In this document: positions 39,954 to 48,287 of the stretch, one piece after another
How positions within the stretch are numbered: position 1 is the first letter of the stretch
How the letters are laid out: each line of letters opens with the position of its first letter
Origin: Pseudomonas alliivorans
Lineage (GTDB): Bacteria; Pseudomonadota; Gammaproteobacteria; Pseudomonadales; Pseudomonadaceae
DNA length: 64,000 bases
NCBI RefSeq assembly: GCF_017826695.1
Contig: NZ_JAFFZW010000005.1
Location: forward strand, 248,001-312,000
Direction of reading: 5' to 3'
Made by a program: the position numbers and the translations under genes
The notes under the pieces: generated by a model
What the model saw: only the letters and a program-made list of their open reading frames with translations
What the model was told of the DNA's origin: nothing
Database searches by the model: none

Positions 39954-41084
39954 CTACTTGCTCGGCGGGCTCACCACAGCCTGCCAGCCAGCTATCAGGC
40001 TTTGGTTTTCTACGACGATTCGACAGGAGTCACCATTGTCTTTCCGGCAGCGAGTGAGCGCTTTTTCTCGCGCCTCATCGATTGTGCGAGCACCGTAGTA
40101 CCAGTAAATTTTGCTGGAGTTTCCGGACATTGCCATCGCCTTTTCTGTGACGCTGAGGAGATAGGTCTGCGCTCTGGTGGATTCAGTGGGTATCAGTCTT
40201 GAGAGAAGAGGCATTAACGCACTATGGTTCATCGCGGGTAACCGGTTGCGCCTCAGGAAATCGTCGATGTGAGGGTTGATAAGTACACTGGCTTCATTTT
40301 TGAAAAGTGTGTGCCCGTCCTTGCCAAATGGCGCAAGCATGACGAGATCAGCTACCCCACCCTGCGAGCGGTAACCTGCGATCATTTGATCGACCAGATC
40401 CGGGCCAAAAAAAGGATCGTTTTTGGCATAAATCCAAAGCGTGGGGGTCGAATTCCCAGCGCCGAATCGCGTGACCGTTCGTATCAGGTCCGCCTGGTAT
40501 AAAGAACAGTCCGGATCGGCGGTCCCCGCTTTGGAATAGTGGTAGACACCCCCTGAAATATTGATTATTGCCGCCAGCGGATGTCCGGATCGGGCACCCA
40601 GGTTTAGCATCGAAGCCCCACCTATGGATATGCCGACACCCAGCGCCAACGTTGGGTCAACATCCGGTCGCTGGCGCAGAGCCGCCAACGCAGCGCCGAG
40701 TTCTTCCCCGTGCGCCTCTAGAAAGTCGGCCACTTGAGGGGCTGCGCAGTTTCCCCCCTCATTCATGAACCTGCCTGTCGAATGACCATACCCTGGCCAT
40801 ACCATTGAGACGGCCAGCCAGCCTCGATGAGCGAAGTCATGTGCCATGCTCGAGAGCCAGTCAGCATGGGCCGCTGACGGATCTTCGGCCGATGAACCGT
40901 TGACAATGAGCGCGATGGGAAGCTTTTCGCCGTCAACCGGACGGACAACCAGTGCCTCTATGTTCTCTACATGGGCTCCTGCGTGTATCGGCAGAAGAAG
41001 TTGTTCTTCGCGCACGTTCGTCTCGGAATGCGCTTGGCCAACATACAACATCAAACCTAACGCCAACGAAATCAAACGTTGCAT
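39954..41084 (-). CDS. Exported alpha/beta hydrolase with C-terminal extra domain
   Basis: A 376-residue secreted hydrolase related to dienelactone-hydrolase/acetyl-esterase proteins. Signal peptide residues 1-20 (ends QAHS). The catalytic triad is visible: S153 in GVGISIGGAS, D223 in IYAKNDPFF, and H258 in GKDGHTLF. After residue 300 there is an additional segment with two cysteines (CRKDNGDSC) and the pattern KIYWYYGARTIDEAREKAL, similar to DUF4189-like modules. Substrate unknown. It lies downstream of putA on the same strand but 242 bases away, so it likely has its own promoter. Confidence 0.75.
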   Translation of the reverse strand: MQRLISLALGLMLYVGQAHSETNVREEQLLLPIHAGAHVENIEALVVRPVDGEKLPIALIVNGSSAEDPSAAHADWLSSMAHDFAHRGWLAVSMVWPGYGHSTGRFMNEGGNCAAPQVADFLEAHGEELGAALAALRQRPDVDPTLALGVGISIGGASMLNLGARSGHPLAAIINISGGVYHYSKAGTADPDCSLYQADLIRTVTRFGAGNSTPTLWIYAKNDPFFGPDLVDQMIAGYRSQGGVADLVMLAPFGKDGHTLFKNEASVLINPHIDDFLRRNRLPAMNHSALMPLLSRLIPTESTRAQTYLLSVTEKAMAMSGNSSKIYWYYGARTIDEAREKALTRCRKDNGDSCRIVVENQSLIAGWQAVVSPPSK

Positions 41085-41326
41085 GGTAGCGGGTACCAGA
41101 AGGTTGTTCTTATGTCGGGATTTTCACGTATTAGGCGCCGTTGTTTGATTCATGCACAAGTGACAAATAGTTCAGGTCTGCCAATGAAAGGATGACGCTG
41201 GAAGTCACGTTTCTGCAGGCATCACGCACACACGAGACTACCCGTGGATGACGCGCGATGCCCGCACTTTCAGCGCCTTGCAGTCCTCCCGGCCTGGTTC
41301 CAGTATCCAGAGAACGCTGCCCTGTA

Positions 41327-44300
41327 TCAGCCGATCGTCATCAAGCTCGCATTACCCCCCGCCGCTGCGGTGTTGACGCTCAACGCACGTTCGATCACCA
41401 GACGCTCCAGCGGGATGTTGGTCTCGCCGTGAGACAGGCCATTGACGCCGACGATTGCACCGCTGCGCTGGGCGATCTGCTCGCAGATGGCGCGCAACTG
41501 GTCCGAGTCGCCGTGGTGCAGGACCGCATCGATGATCACTTCGTCCTTGGTCCAGTCAGGGACCAGCTTGATGCGTGCCTGAATTTCTTTAGGCAGACGG
41601 GCGCGCAACGGTTTGCTGATCTCGGTTTCCGGCCAGACCGCCGAGCTGCCCACCGCCAGCACTGCGGCCAGTTGGGTCAACAGATCGGTTTCGTCATCCG
41701 CCAGGCACAACACCTGTTCGCGCGGCAGGATCGCGTAGCTGTTGCGCTCGCCGGTCGGGCCCGCCAATTGACGGGTGATGCCGCTCTGCGATTGCTCGGC
41801 GTACTGGCTGCACAGCACGTCCAGTGCAGCGTTCTGATGGCTGGTTGCCCAGGTTTTCAGTGCCTGTAACGGCTTGCTCATCGCTTCACGCAGACGCAGG
41901 TCCGGAGCCGACAATGCGTCGCCGCGCACGAACGACTTCTCGATGGCATCCTGTGGACGGGTCGACAGCAGGCGGTACAGGTACAGCGGGCCTCCCGCTT
42001 TCGGACCGGTTCCGGACAGGCCTTCGCCACCGAACGGCTGAACACCCACCACGGCACCGACGATGTTGCGGTTCACATAGACGTTACCGGCATGGACGTT
42101 GTCGATCACCTTGGCGATAGTCTCGTCGATCCGAGTGTGCACACCCAGCGTCAGGCCATAACCGGACGCGTTGATCTGAGCGATCAACTGGTCCAGTTCC
42201 TTGCGCTTGTAGCGCACCACGTGCAGCACGGGACCAAAGATTTCACGTTGCAGTTCGTCGAAGCTTTCCAGCTCGATCAGCGTCGGCATCACATAAGTGC
42301 CGCGCTTGAGTTCGGCGCTGTCGGCGATGGCCACCTGATACACGGTGCGGCCCTTGTCGCGCATGGCCTGAATGTGTTTCTCGATGCCGGACTTGGCTTC
42401 GGCATCAATCACCGGACCGATGTCCACGGACAGACGCTCAGGGTTGCCCAGACGGCTTTCGGCCATCGCACCCTTGAGCATTTCGATGACGCGGTCGGCG
42501 GAGTCTTCCTGCAGGCACAGCACGCGCAGTGCCGAGCAGCGTTGACCGGCACTGTCGAAGGCCGAGGAGACGACGTCGATCACCACCTGTTCGGTCAGCG
42601 CCGAGGAGTCGACGATCATCGCGTTCTGGCCACCGGTCTCGGCGATCAGCGGAACCGGACGACCCTGCGAATCCAGGCGACCGGCCACATTGCGTTGCAG
42701 CAGACGGGCGACTTCGGTGGAGCCGGTGAACATCACACCTTTGACGCGCTCGTCGCCGACCAGCCCGGCACCGACGGTTTCACCGCGACCCGGCAGCAGT
42801 TGCACCACGCCTTCAGGAATACCGGCTTCCAGCAGCAGACGCACCGCCTGGGCGGCGATCAGTGGCGTCTGCTCGGCAGGTTTGGCCAGCACTGGATTGC
42901 CAGCGGCGAGTGCAGCTGCCACCTGACCGCTGAAAATCGCCAGCGGGAAGTTCCACGGGCTGATGCAGACCACAGGACCCAGCGGGCGGTGGGCGTCATT
43001 GGTGAAATCATTGCGTGCCTGGACGGCGTAATAACGCAGAAAGTCCACGGCTTCGCGCACTTCGGCAATGGCGTTGGCGAAGGTCTTGCCCGCTTCGCGG
43101 ACCAACAGGCCCATCAGCGGCTGGATCTCGCCTTCCATCAGGTCGGCGGCACGTTCCAGAATGGCGGCACGTTCGGCGGGCGGCGTGGCCTGCCAGATCG
43201 GACCGGCGCTCAGGGCGCACTGGATGGCGTTGTCGACATCCTGAACGGTGGCTTCCTGGACATGGCCGACCACGTCACGCAGATCGGACGGGTTCAGTGC
43301 CGCGTTGGCAACGCCTTCGCTGGCCGGGCAGCCCAGCATCGGTGCGGCTTTCCAGTCGTTGTGTGCAGTGGCCAGCAAGGCCGAAGACAGCGACGCCAGA
43401 CGGTGTTCGTTGGCCATGTCGATGCCGCTGGAGTTGGCGCGTTCGCTGCCGTACAGGTCGCGTGGCAACGGGATGCGCGGGTGCGGCAGGCCGAAACCGC
43501 CTTCCTGCGTTGCCATTCTTTCGATCTGGCTGACCGGATCGGCCACCAGTTCCTGAATGGAGATGCTGTGGTCGGCGATGCGGTTGACGAATGATGTGTT
43601 GGCACCGTTCTCCAGCAGGCGACGCACCAGATAAGCCAGCAGCGTTTCATGGGTGCCGACCGGTGCGTACACACGGCACGGACGGTTCAGCTTGCCATCG
43701 GCGACCTTGCCTACAACCTGTTCGTACAGCGGTTCGCCCATGCCGTGCAGGCACTGGAATTCGTACTGGCCGGGGTAATAATTCTGACCGGCAATCTGGT
43801 AGATCGCTGCCAGTGTGTGTGCGTTGTGTGTGGCGAATTGCGGATAGATGACTTCCGGTGCTGCCAACAGCTTGCGGGCGCAGGCGATGTAAGACACGTC
43901 GGTGTACACCTTGCGGGTGTACACCGGATAGCCTTCCAGGCCCTCGACCTGAGCGCGCTTGATCTCGCTGTCCCAGTAAGCGCCTTTCACCAGACGAATC
44001 ATCAGGCGATGACGACTGCGACGGGCCAGATCGATCACATAGTCGATCACGTAAGGACAGCGTTTCTGGTACGCCTGGATCACGAAACCGATGCCGTTCC
44101 AACCGGTCAGTTGCGGCTCGAAGCACAGGCGTTCGAGCAGGTCCAGCGAGAGCTCCAGGCGGTCCGCTTCTTCAGCGTCGATGTTCAGGCCGATGTCGTA
44201 TTGCTTGGCCAGCAGGGTCAGGGACAGCAGGCGCGGGTACAGCTCTTCCATTACGCGCTCGTATTGGGCGCGGCTGTAGCGAGGGTGCAACGCGGACAGC

Positions 44301-45280
44301 TTGATGGAGATGCCCGGGCCTTCATAAATGCCGCGACCGTGTGAGGCCTTGCCAATGGAATGGATAGCCTGCTCGTAAGACGCCAGATACTTCTGCGCGT
44401 CGTGTTCGGTCAGAGCGGCTTCACCCAGCATGTCATAGGAATAACGAAAACCCTTGGCCTCGAAACGACTGGCGTTGGCCAGTGCTTCACCGATGGTTTC
44501 GCCGGTAACGAACTGCTCGCCCATCAGGCGCATTGCCATGTCCACGCCCTTGCGGATCATGGGTTCGCCGCTCTTGCCGATGATGCGGCTCAGGGATGAG
44601 GTCAAGCCTGTTTCATTGTGCGTGGCGACCAGCTTGCCGGTCAGCAACAGGCCCCAGGTGGCGGCATTGACGAACAGCGACGGGCTGTTGCCCAGGTGCG
44701 GCTGCCAGTTGCCGTTGCTGATCTTGTCGCGAATCAGTGCGTCGCGAGTGCCCTTGTCCGGAATACGCAGCAGCGCTTCGGCCAGACACATCAGGGCGAC
44801 GCCTTCCTGCGACGACAGCGAGAATTCCTGCAGCAGGCCTTGAACGATACCGGCACGGCCACCAGCGCTTTTCTGGTTGCGCAGCTTCTCGGCGATGGAG
44901 GCCGCGAGTTTGTTGGCAGCTTCAGCCATCGGTACCGGCAGACGCGCCTGCTCCAGCAGCATGGGCACCACTTCAGGCTCGGGGCGACGGTAAGCGGACG
45001 TGATGGCGGCACGCAGAACAGACTGCGGCTGGATGCTTTCGGCAAAATCCAGAAAGCATTGCAGGCCCGCGTCGTCGGCCAGCTCGCCACGATCATCGCT
45101 GTCCTTGCTCGACGAACCGTTCAGTTCCAGCAGGGTTGCACCACTCTCCAGCTTTTCCAGGTAATTGAAGATCGCCTGCTTGATCAACCAGTGCGGAGTC
45201 CGGTCGATGGAGTGGGCGGCTGCTTTCAATCGCTCGCGGGTCGGGTCGTCCAGCTTGACGCCCAGCGTGGTGGTGGCCAT
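41327..45280 (-). CDS. putA: PutA trifunctional proline dehydrogenase / P5C dehydrogenase / repressor
   Basis: A 1317-residue flavoenzyme that oxidises proline to glutamate. Residues 1-47 form a ribbon-helix-helix DNA-binding domain (MATTTLGVKLDDPTRERLK), so it should repress put genes when proline is scarce. The FAD-dependent proline dehydrogenase barrel is at about 240-590 and the NAD-dependent P5C dehydrogenase at about 640-1110, with catalytic C915 in AGQRCSALRVL. A C-terminal domain typical of long PutA proteins follows. It diverges from putP across 448 bases with five GTTGCA operator motifs. Confidence 0.97.
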   Translation of the reverse strand: MATTTLGVKLDDPTRERLKAAAHSIDRTPHWLIKQAIFNYLEKLESGATLLELNGSSSKDSDDRGELADDAGLQCFLDFAESIQPQSVLRAAITSAYRRPEPEVVPMLLEQARLPVPMAEAANKLAASIAEKLRNQKSAGGRAGIVQGLLQEFSLSSQEGVALMCLAEALLRIPDKGTRDALIRDKISNGNWQPHLGNSPSLFVNAATWGLLLTGKLVATHNETGLTSSLSRIIGKSGEPMIRKGVDMAMRLMGEQFVTGETIGEALANASRFEAKGFRYSYDMLGEAALTEHDAQKYLASYEQAIHSIGKASHGRGIYEGPGISIKLSALHPRYSRAQYERVMEELYPRLLSLTLLAKQYDIGLNIDAEEADRLELSLDLLERLCFEPQLTGWNGIGFVIQAYQKRCPYVIDYVIDLARRSRHRLMIRLVKGAYWDSEIKRAQVEGLEGYPVYTRKVYTDVSYIACARKLLAAPEVIYPQFATHNAHTLAAIYQIAGQNYYPGQYEFQCLHGMGEPLYEQVVGKVADGKLNRPCRVYAPVGTHETLLAYLVRRLLENGANTSFVNRIADHSISIQELVADPVSQIERMATQEGGFGLPHPRIPLPRDLYGSERANSSGIDMANEHRLASLSSALLATAHNDWKAAPMLGCPASEGVANAALNPSDLRDVVGHVQEATVQDVDNAIQCALSAGPIWQATPPAERAAILERAADLMEGEIQPLMGLLVREAGKTFANAIAEVREAVDFLRYYAVQARNDFTNDAHRPLGPVVCISPWNFPLAIFSGQVAAALAAGNPVLAKPAEQTPLIAAQAVRLLLEAGIPEGVVQLLPGRGETVGAGLVGDERVKGVMFTGSTEVARLLQRNVAGRLDSQGRPVPLIAETGGQNAMIVDSSALTEQVVIDVVSSAFDSAGQRCSALRVLCLQEDSADRVIEMLKGAMAESRLGNPERLSVDIGPVIDAEAKSGIEKHIQAMRDKGRTVYQVAIADSAELKRGTYVMPTLIELESFDELQREIFGPVLHVVRYKRKELDQLIAQINASGYGLTLGVHTRIDETIAKVIDNVHAGNVYVNRNIVGAVVGVQPFGGEGLSGTGPKAGGPLYLYRLLSTRPQDAIEKSFVRGDALSAPDLRLREAMSKPLQALKTWATSHQNAALDVLCSQYAEQSQSGITRQLAGPTGERNSYAILPREQVLCLADDETDLLTQLAAVLAVGSSAVWPETEISKPLRARLPKEIQARIKLVPDWTKDEVIIDAVLHHGDSDQLRAICEQIAQRSGAIVGVNGLSHGETNIPLERLVIERALSVNTAAAGGNASLMTIG

Positions 45281-45728
45281 GTATTGTCCTCATTGTAGCC
45301 ACTACTGACGTGGCATCGGCTTTGATGCAGATTAGCCTCGCACTGGTATGAGGTGCAACCGGGTGCAACCTTATTTTTCAAAATATTTCGCTCTGGTTTT
45401 GCCGGTTTGTGATTAAAAACAGTGAGTTGCTCTTTCGAGGTGCGGATTTATTTGATCAAAGGCGGTTTGCCGCCCCAAAATAGGGCGTCTTAACACCCGA
45501 ATCGGGTTTTTCAGAGCAGGTGCAACTTGCCTGATGAAAGTGGTTGCACCTTGTTTAAGTTGTTTAATAGGATTCGTTCCCACGGTGCAACCGTAGTCAT
45601 TGACCTTTCATTCGAATGAAGTGGACAGTCAGCGCGGTGTCGGGTGCAAGGGCGTGGGCAGGCTGAGTTTCAGTTGTCACCCCTTGGTCATCAGGTGCCA
45701 ACATAAAAACAATGCCAAGGCAGAACTC
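45281..45728. promoter_or_regulatory. putA-putP divergent control region with GTTGCA operators
   Basis: The 448-base gap between divergent putA and putP contains five copies of GTTGCA (either strand): 45354-45359, 45364-45369, 45521-45526, 45543-45548 and 45586-45591. GTTGCA is the published recognition motif of the PutA ribbon-helix-helix domain in E. coli. The sites fall in two groups, one about 75 bases from putA and one 140-210 bases before putP. The middle part (45371-45520) is AT-rich and should hold promoters. No gene seen. Confidence 0.8.
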
Positions 45729-47216
45729 ATGAGTGTCAGTAACCCAACCTTGATCACGTTCGTGATCTACATCGCGGCAATGGTCCTGATCGGCTTGATG
45801 GCCTATCGCTCCACCAACAATCTTTCGGATTACATTCTTGGCGGGCGCAGCCTGGGCAGCGTGGTTACCGCCTTGTCGGCCGGTGCTTCGGACATGAGCG
45901 GCTGGCTGCTGATGGGGTTGCCGGGTGCCATCTACATGTCGGGTCTGTCGGAGAGCTGGATTGCCATCGGCCTGATCGCTGGTGCCTACCTGAACTGGTT
46001 GTTCGTGGCCGGTCGTCTGCGTGTGCAGACCGAGCACAATGGTGATGCCCTGACCCTGCCGGACTATTTCAGCAGCCGTTTCGAAGACAACAGCGGCTTG
46101 CTGCGCATCATCTCGGCTGTCGTGATCCTGGTGTTCTTCACCATCTATTGTGCCTCTGGCATTGTCGCCGGCGCACGGCTGTTCGAAAGCACCTTTGGCA
46201 TGTCCTATGAAACCGCCCTGTGGGCCGGTGCGGCAGCGACCATCGCGTACACCTTCGTCGGCGGTTTTCTGGCCGTGAGCTGGACCGATACCGTGCAGGC
46301 CACGCTGATGATCTTCGCGCTGATCCTGACACCGATCATCGTGCTGCTCGCGACAGGCGGTGTGGACACGACCTTCCTGGCTATCGAAGCGAAGGATCCG
46401 ACCAGCTTCGACATGTTCAAGAACACCACCTTTATCGGCATCATCTCGTTGCTGGCCTGGGGCCTGGGTTACTTCGGCCAGCCGCACATTCTGGCGCGCT
46501 TCATGGCGGCAGATTCCGTGAAGTCGATCGCCAGTGCCCGGCGGATCTCGATGGCGTGGATGATCCTTTGCTTGGGCGGCACCGTGGCCGTTGGCTTCTT
46601 CGGCATCGCGTACTTCTCCGCGAACCCGGATGTTGCAGGTCCTGTCACCGAAAACCCTGAGCGGGTGTTCATCGAGCTGGCCAAGCTGCTGTTCAACCCA
46701 TGGGTTGCAGGTGTGTTGCTGTCGGCCATTCTTGCAGCGGTCATGAGCACGCTGAGCTGCCAGTTGCTGGTGTGCTCCAGCGCGCTTACCGAAGACTTCT
46801 ATAAAGCCTACCTGCGCAAAGGCGCTTCGCAGCTGGAACTGGTCTGGGTCGGCCGTGGCATGGTGCTGTTGATCGCGATCATCGCCATTCTGCTGGCCGC
46901 CAACCCGGAAAACCGCGTGCTGGGTCTGGTGAGCTATGCATGGGCAGGCTTTGGCGCTGCGTTCGGTCCGGTGGTGCTGATTTCGGTACTGTGGAAAGGC
47001 ATGACCCGTAACGGCGCGCTGGCTGGTGTGATCGTAGGTGCCGCGACCGTCGTGCTCTGGAAGCAGTTCAGCACGATGGGCCTGTACGAAATCGTTCCTG
47101 GCTTCATCTTCGCCAGTATCGCCATCGTGGTGTTCAGCCTGATCGGCAAGGGCGCTTCCGAATCGATGCAGGCGCGCTTCCTGGCGGCCGAGAAGGACTT
47201 CCAGGCCAACCGCTGA
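45729..47216 (+). CDS. putP: PutP sodium/proline symporter
   Basis: Sodium:solute symporter of 495 residues with about 13 transmembrane helices. The GGRSLGSVVTALSAGASDMSGWLLMGLPG segment near the N-terminus is characteristic of PutP, and SAILAAVMSTLSCQLLV of the family's Na+ site region. It imports proline, the substrate of the divergent PutA. The frame is open 43 codons upstream, but ATG at 45729 starts the first helix at the expected point. Confidence 0.96.
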   Translation: MSVSNPTLITFVIYIAAMVLIGLMAYRSTNNLSDYILGGRSLGSVVTALSAGASDMSGWLLMGLPGAIYMSGLSESWIAIGLIAGAYLNWLFVAGRLRVQTEHNGDALTLPDYFSSRFEDNSGLLRIISAVVILVFFTIYCASGIVAGARLFESTFGMSYETALWAGAAATIAYTFVGGFLAVSWTDTVQATLMIFALILTPIIVLLATGGVDTTFLAIEAKDPTSFDMFKNTTFIGIISLLAWGLGYFGQPHILARFMAADSVKSIASARRISMAWMILCLGGTVAVGFFGIAYFSANPDVAGPVTENPERVFIELAKLLFNPWVAGVLLSAILAAVMSTLSCQLLVCSSALTEDFYKAYLRKGASQLELVWVGRGMVLLIAIIAILLAANPENRVLGLVSYAWAGFGAAFGPVVLISVLWKGMTRNGALAGVIVGAATVVLWKQFSTMGLYEIVPGFIFASIAIVVFSLIGKGASESMQARFLAAEKDFQANR

Positions 47217-47242
47217 TCCGCCACGTTTCAGCGTCCATAAAG

Positions 47243-47276
47243 AACGGCCCGTGCTCTGATGAGTGCGGGCCGTTTT
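47243..47276 (+). terminator. Rho-independent terminator after putP
   Basis: Stem of 14 pairs with two wobbles (47243-47256 with 47261-47274, arms starting AACGGCCCG and ending CGGGCCGTT), loop TGAT, followed by TTTTCGTTT. It lies 27 bases after the putP stop and may also serve the converging alginate lyase gene. Confidence 0.85.
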
Positions 47277-47298
47277 CGTTTATGGAGTGGCGTGTCGT

Positions 47299-47970
47299 TC
47301 AGGTCTTGTTGTGGTCGATGTCCAGGTTGTAGAACGTGGCCTTGCCGCCTTCGCTGCTGTAGCCGGTGTGATCCTGGGTGTAGACGCCCGCCTTGAAATA
47401 AAGCGGCTTGTCTCGCCAGCTCGAGCTGATCTGGGTATCCCAGTTCACGTCCCGCGTGCTGACGCTCAGCTGGCCGCCTGGGCTCAGGTGGATGATGTAC
47501 TTGAATTTCTCGTTGAGCGGCACGCCTTCGGCAATCTTGTAGACCTTGCTCTTATCGTCGTCGAAGCGTTTGCGCACCTTCACCACGATATCGCCCGCCT
47601 TGTCCTGTTCCTTGTACTGATACTCGACCTTGAGCATCGGCTCGGTACTTTCGTACGCATGTATCTGACCGATGACGATCTTGCCGGAAGAAGGCACCTG
47701 ATCCACTTCCAGCGTGGCATTCAGGAAATTATCCGCATCGCCGTACATCCAGTTACGCAAAGTGCCGTCAGGCCAGGTTTCACGCAGCTCGCTGCGTGCG
47801 TATTTGGCGTTTTCGGTTTTGGAACCCGTAACAGGTGCCCAGAAAAAAATCGATTTTGAGGTGGATTCGAAGTATTTGCCGTCGTAACCCTTTACCAATT
47901 GTGAGGTCTCAATGGTCTTGGGTGGCGAGCCTACCGGAATGCTGAGTTGCCACGTCGCAAGATCTATCAT
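47299..47970 (-). CDS. Polysaccharide lyase family 7 (alginate lyase-like), no signal peptide
   Basis: A 223-residue single-domain PL7 protein. The three signature blocks are present: RSELRE (R59 in YARSELRE), QIH (Q102-I-H104) and YFKAGVYTQ (191-199), which together hold the catalytic His/Tyr/Arg/Gln. PL7 enzymes cleave alginate by beta-elimination. No signal peptide is seen: the protein begins MIDLATWQLSIPVG, directly at the beta-jelly roll. It is therefore cytoplasmic or leaves the cell by an unusual route. It is separate from any alginate biosynthesis operon here. Confidence 0.88.
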   Translation of the reverse strand: MIDLATWQLSIPVGSPPKTIETSQLVKGYDGKYFESTSKSIFFWAPVTGSKTENAKYARSELRETWPDGTLRNWMYGDADNFLNATLEVDQVPSSGKIVIGQIHAYESTEPMLKVEYQYKEQDKAGDIVVKVRKRFDDDKSKVYKIAEGVPLNEKFKYIIHLSPGGQLSVSTRDVNWDTQISSSWRDKPLYFKAGVYTQDHTGYSSEGGKATFYNLDIDHNKT

Positions 47971-48287
47971 TTTGGTCCATCCGAATATGTCTGTTTGCCA
48001 GCAGGGGAGGCCTCTAGCCAGAGGGTTTCAGCGTGGCTTTATACGGGTTGTAGGACAATTTGTTAATGCAAAATTGCCGGTTGAATGACGTCAAAGTGCT
48101 GTCACTTTTCCTACAGGGCAGTGTGGGTGGGGCCTACAGGAAATGACCGTTAGTCGGTTAATTGAAGTTTGATGATGGCAAACAGATAGCTAGCTTCTGC
48201 TTTTTCCAAGACACGGCTAGAGTTGATTTCATATGTATGGCGGTCTTCCTGAACTTCAGGCGTCGTACCACAGATTAGAGAAGCAGC
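47971..48287. other. 317-base divergent promoter region, PL7 lyase and c-di-GMP gene
   Basis: No gene seen. It holds an 8-base palindrome TGACGTCA (48086-48093) and two direct copies of CCTACAGG (48110-48117 and 48133-48140), 15 bases apart. Promoters for both flanking genes should be here; regulator unknown. Confidence 0.5.
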
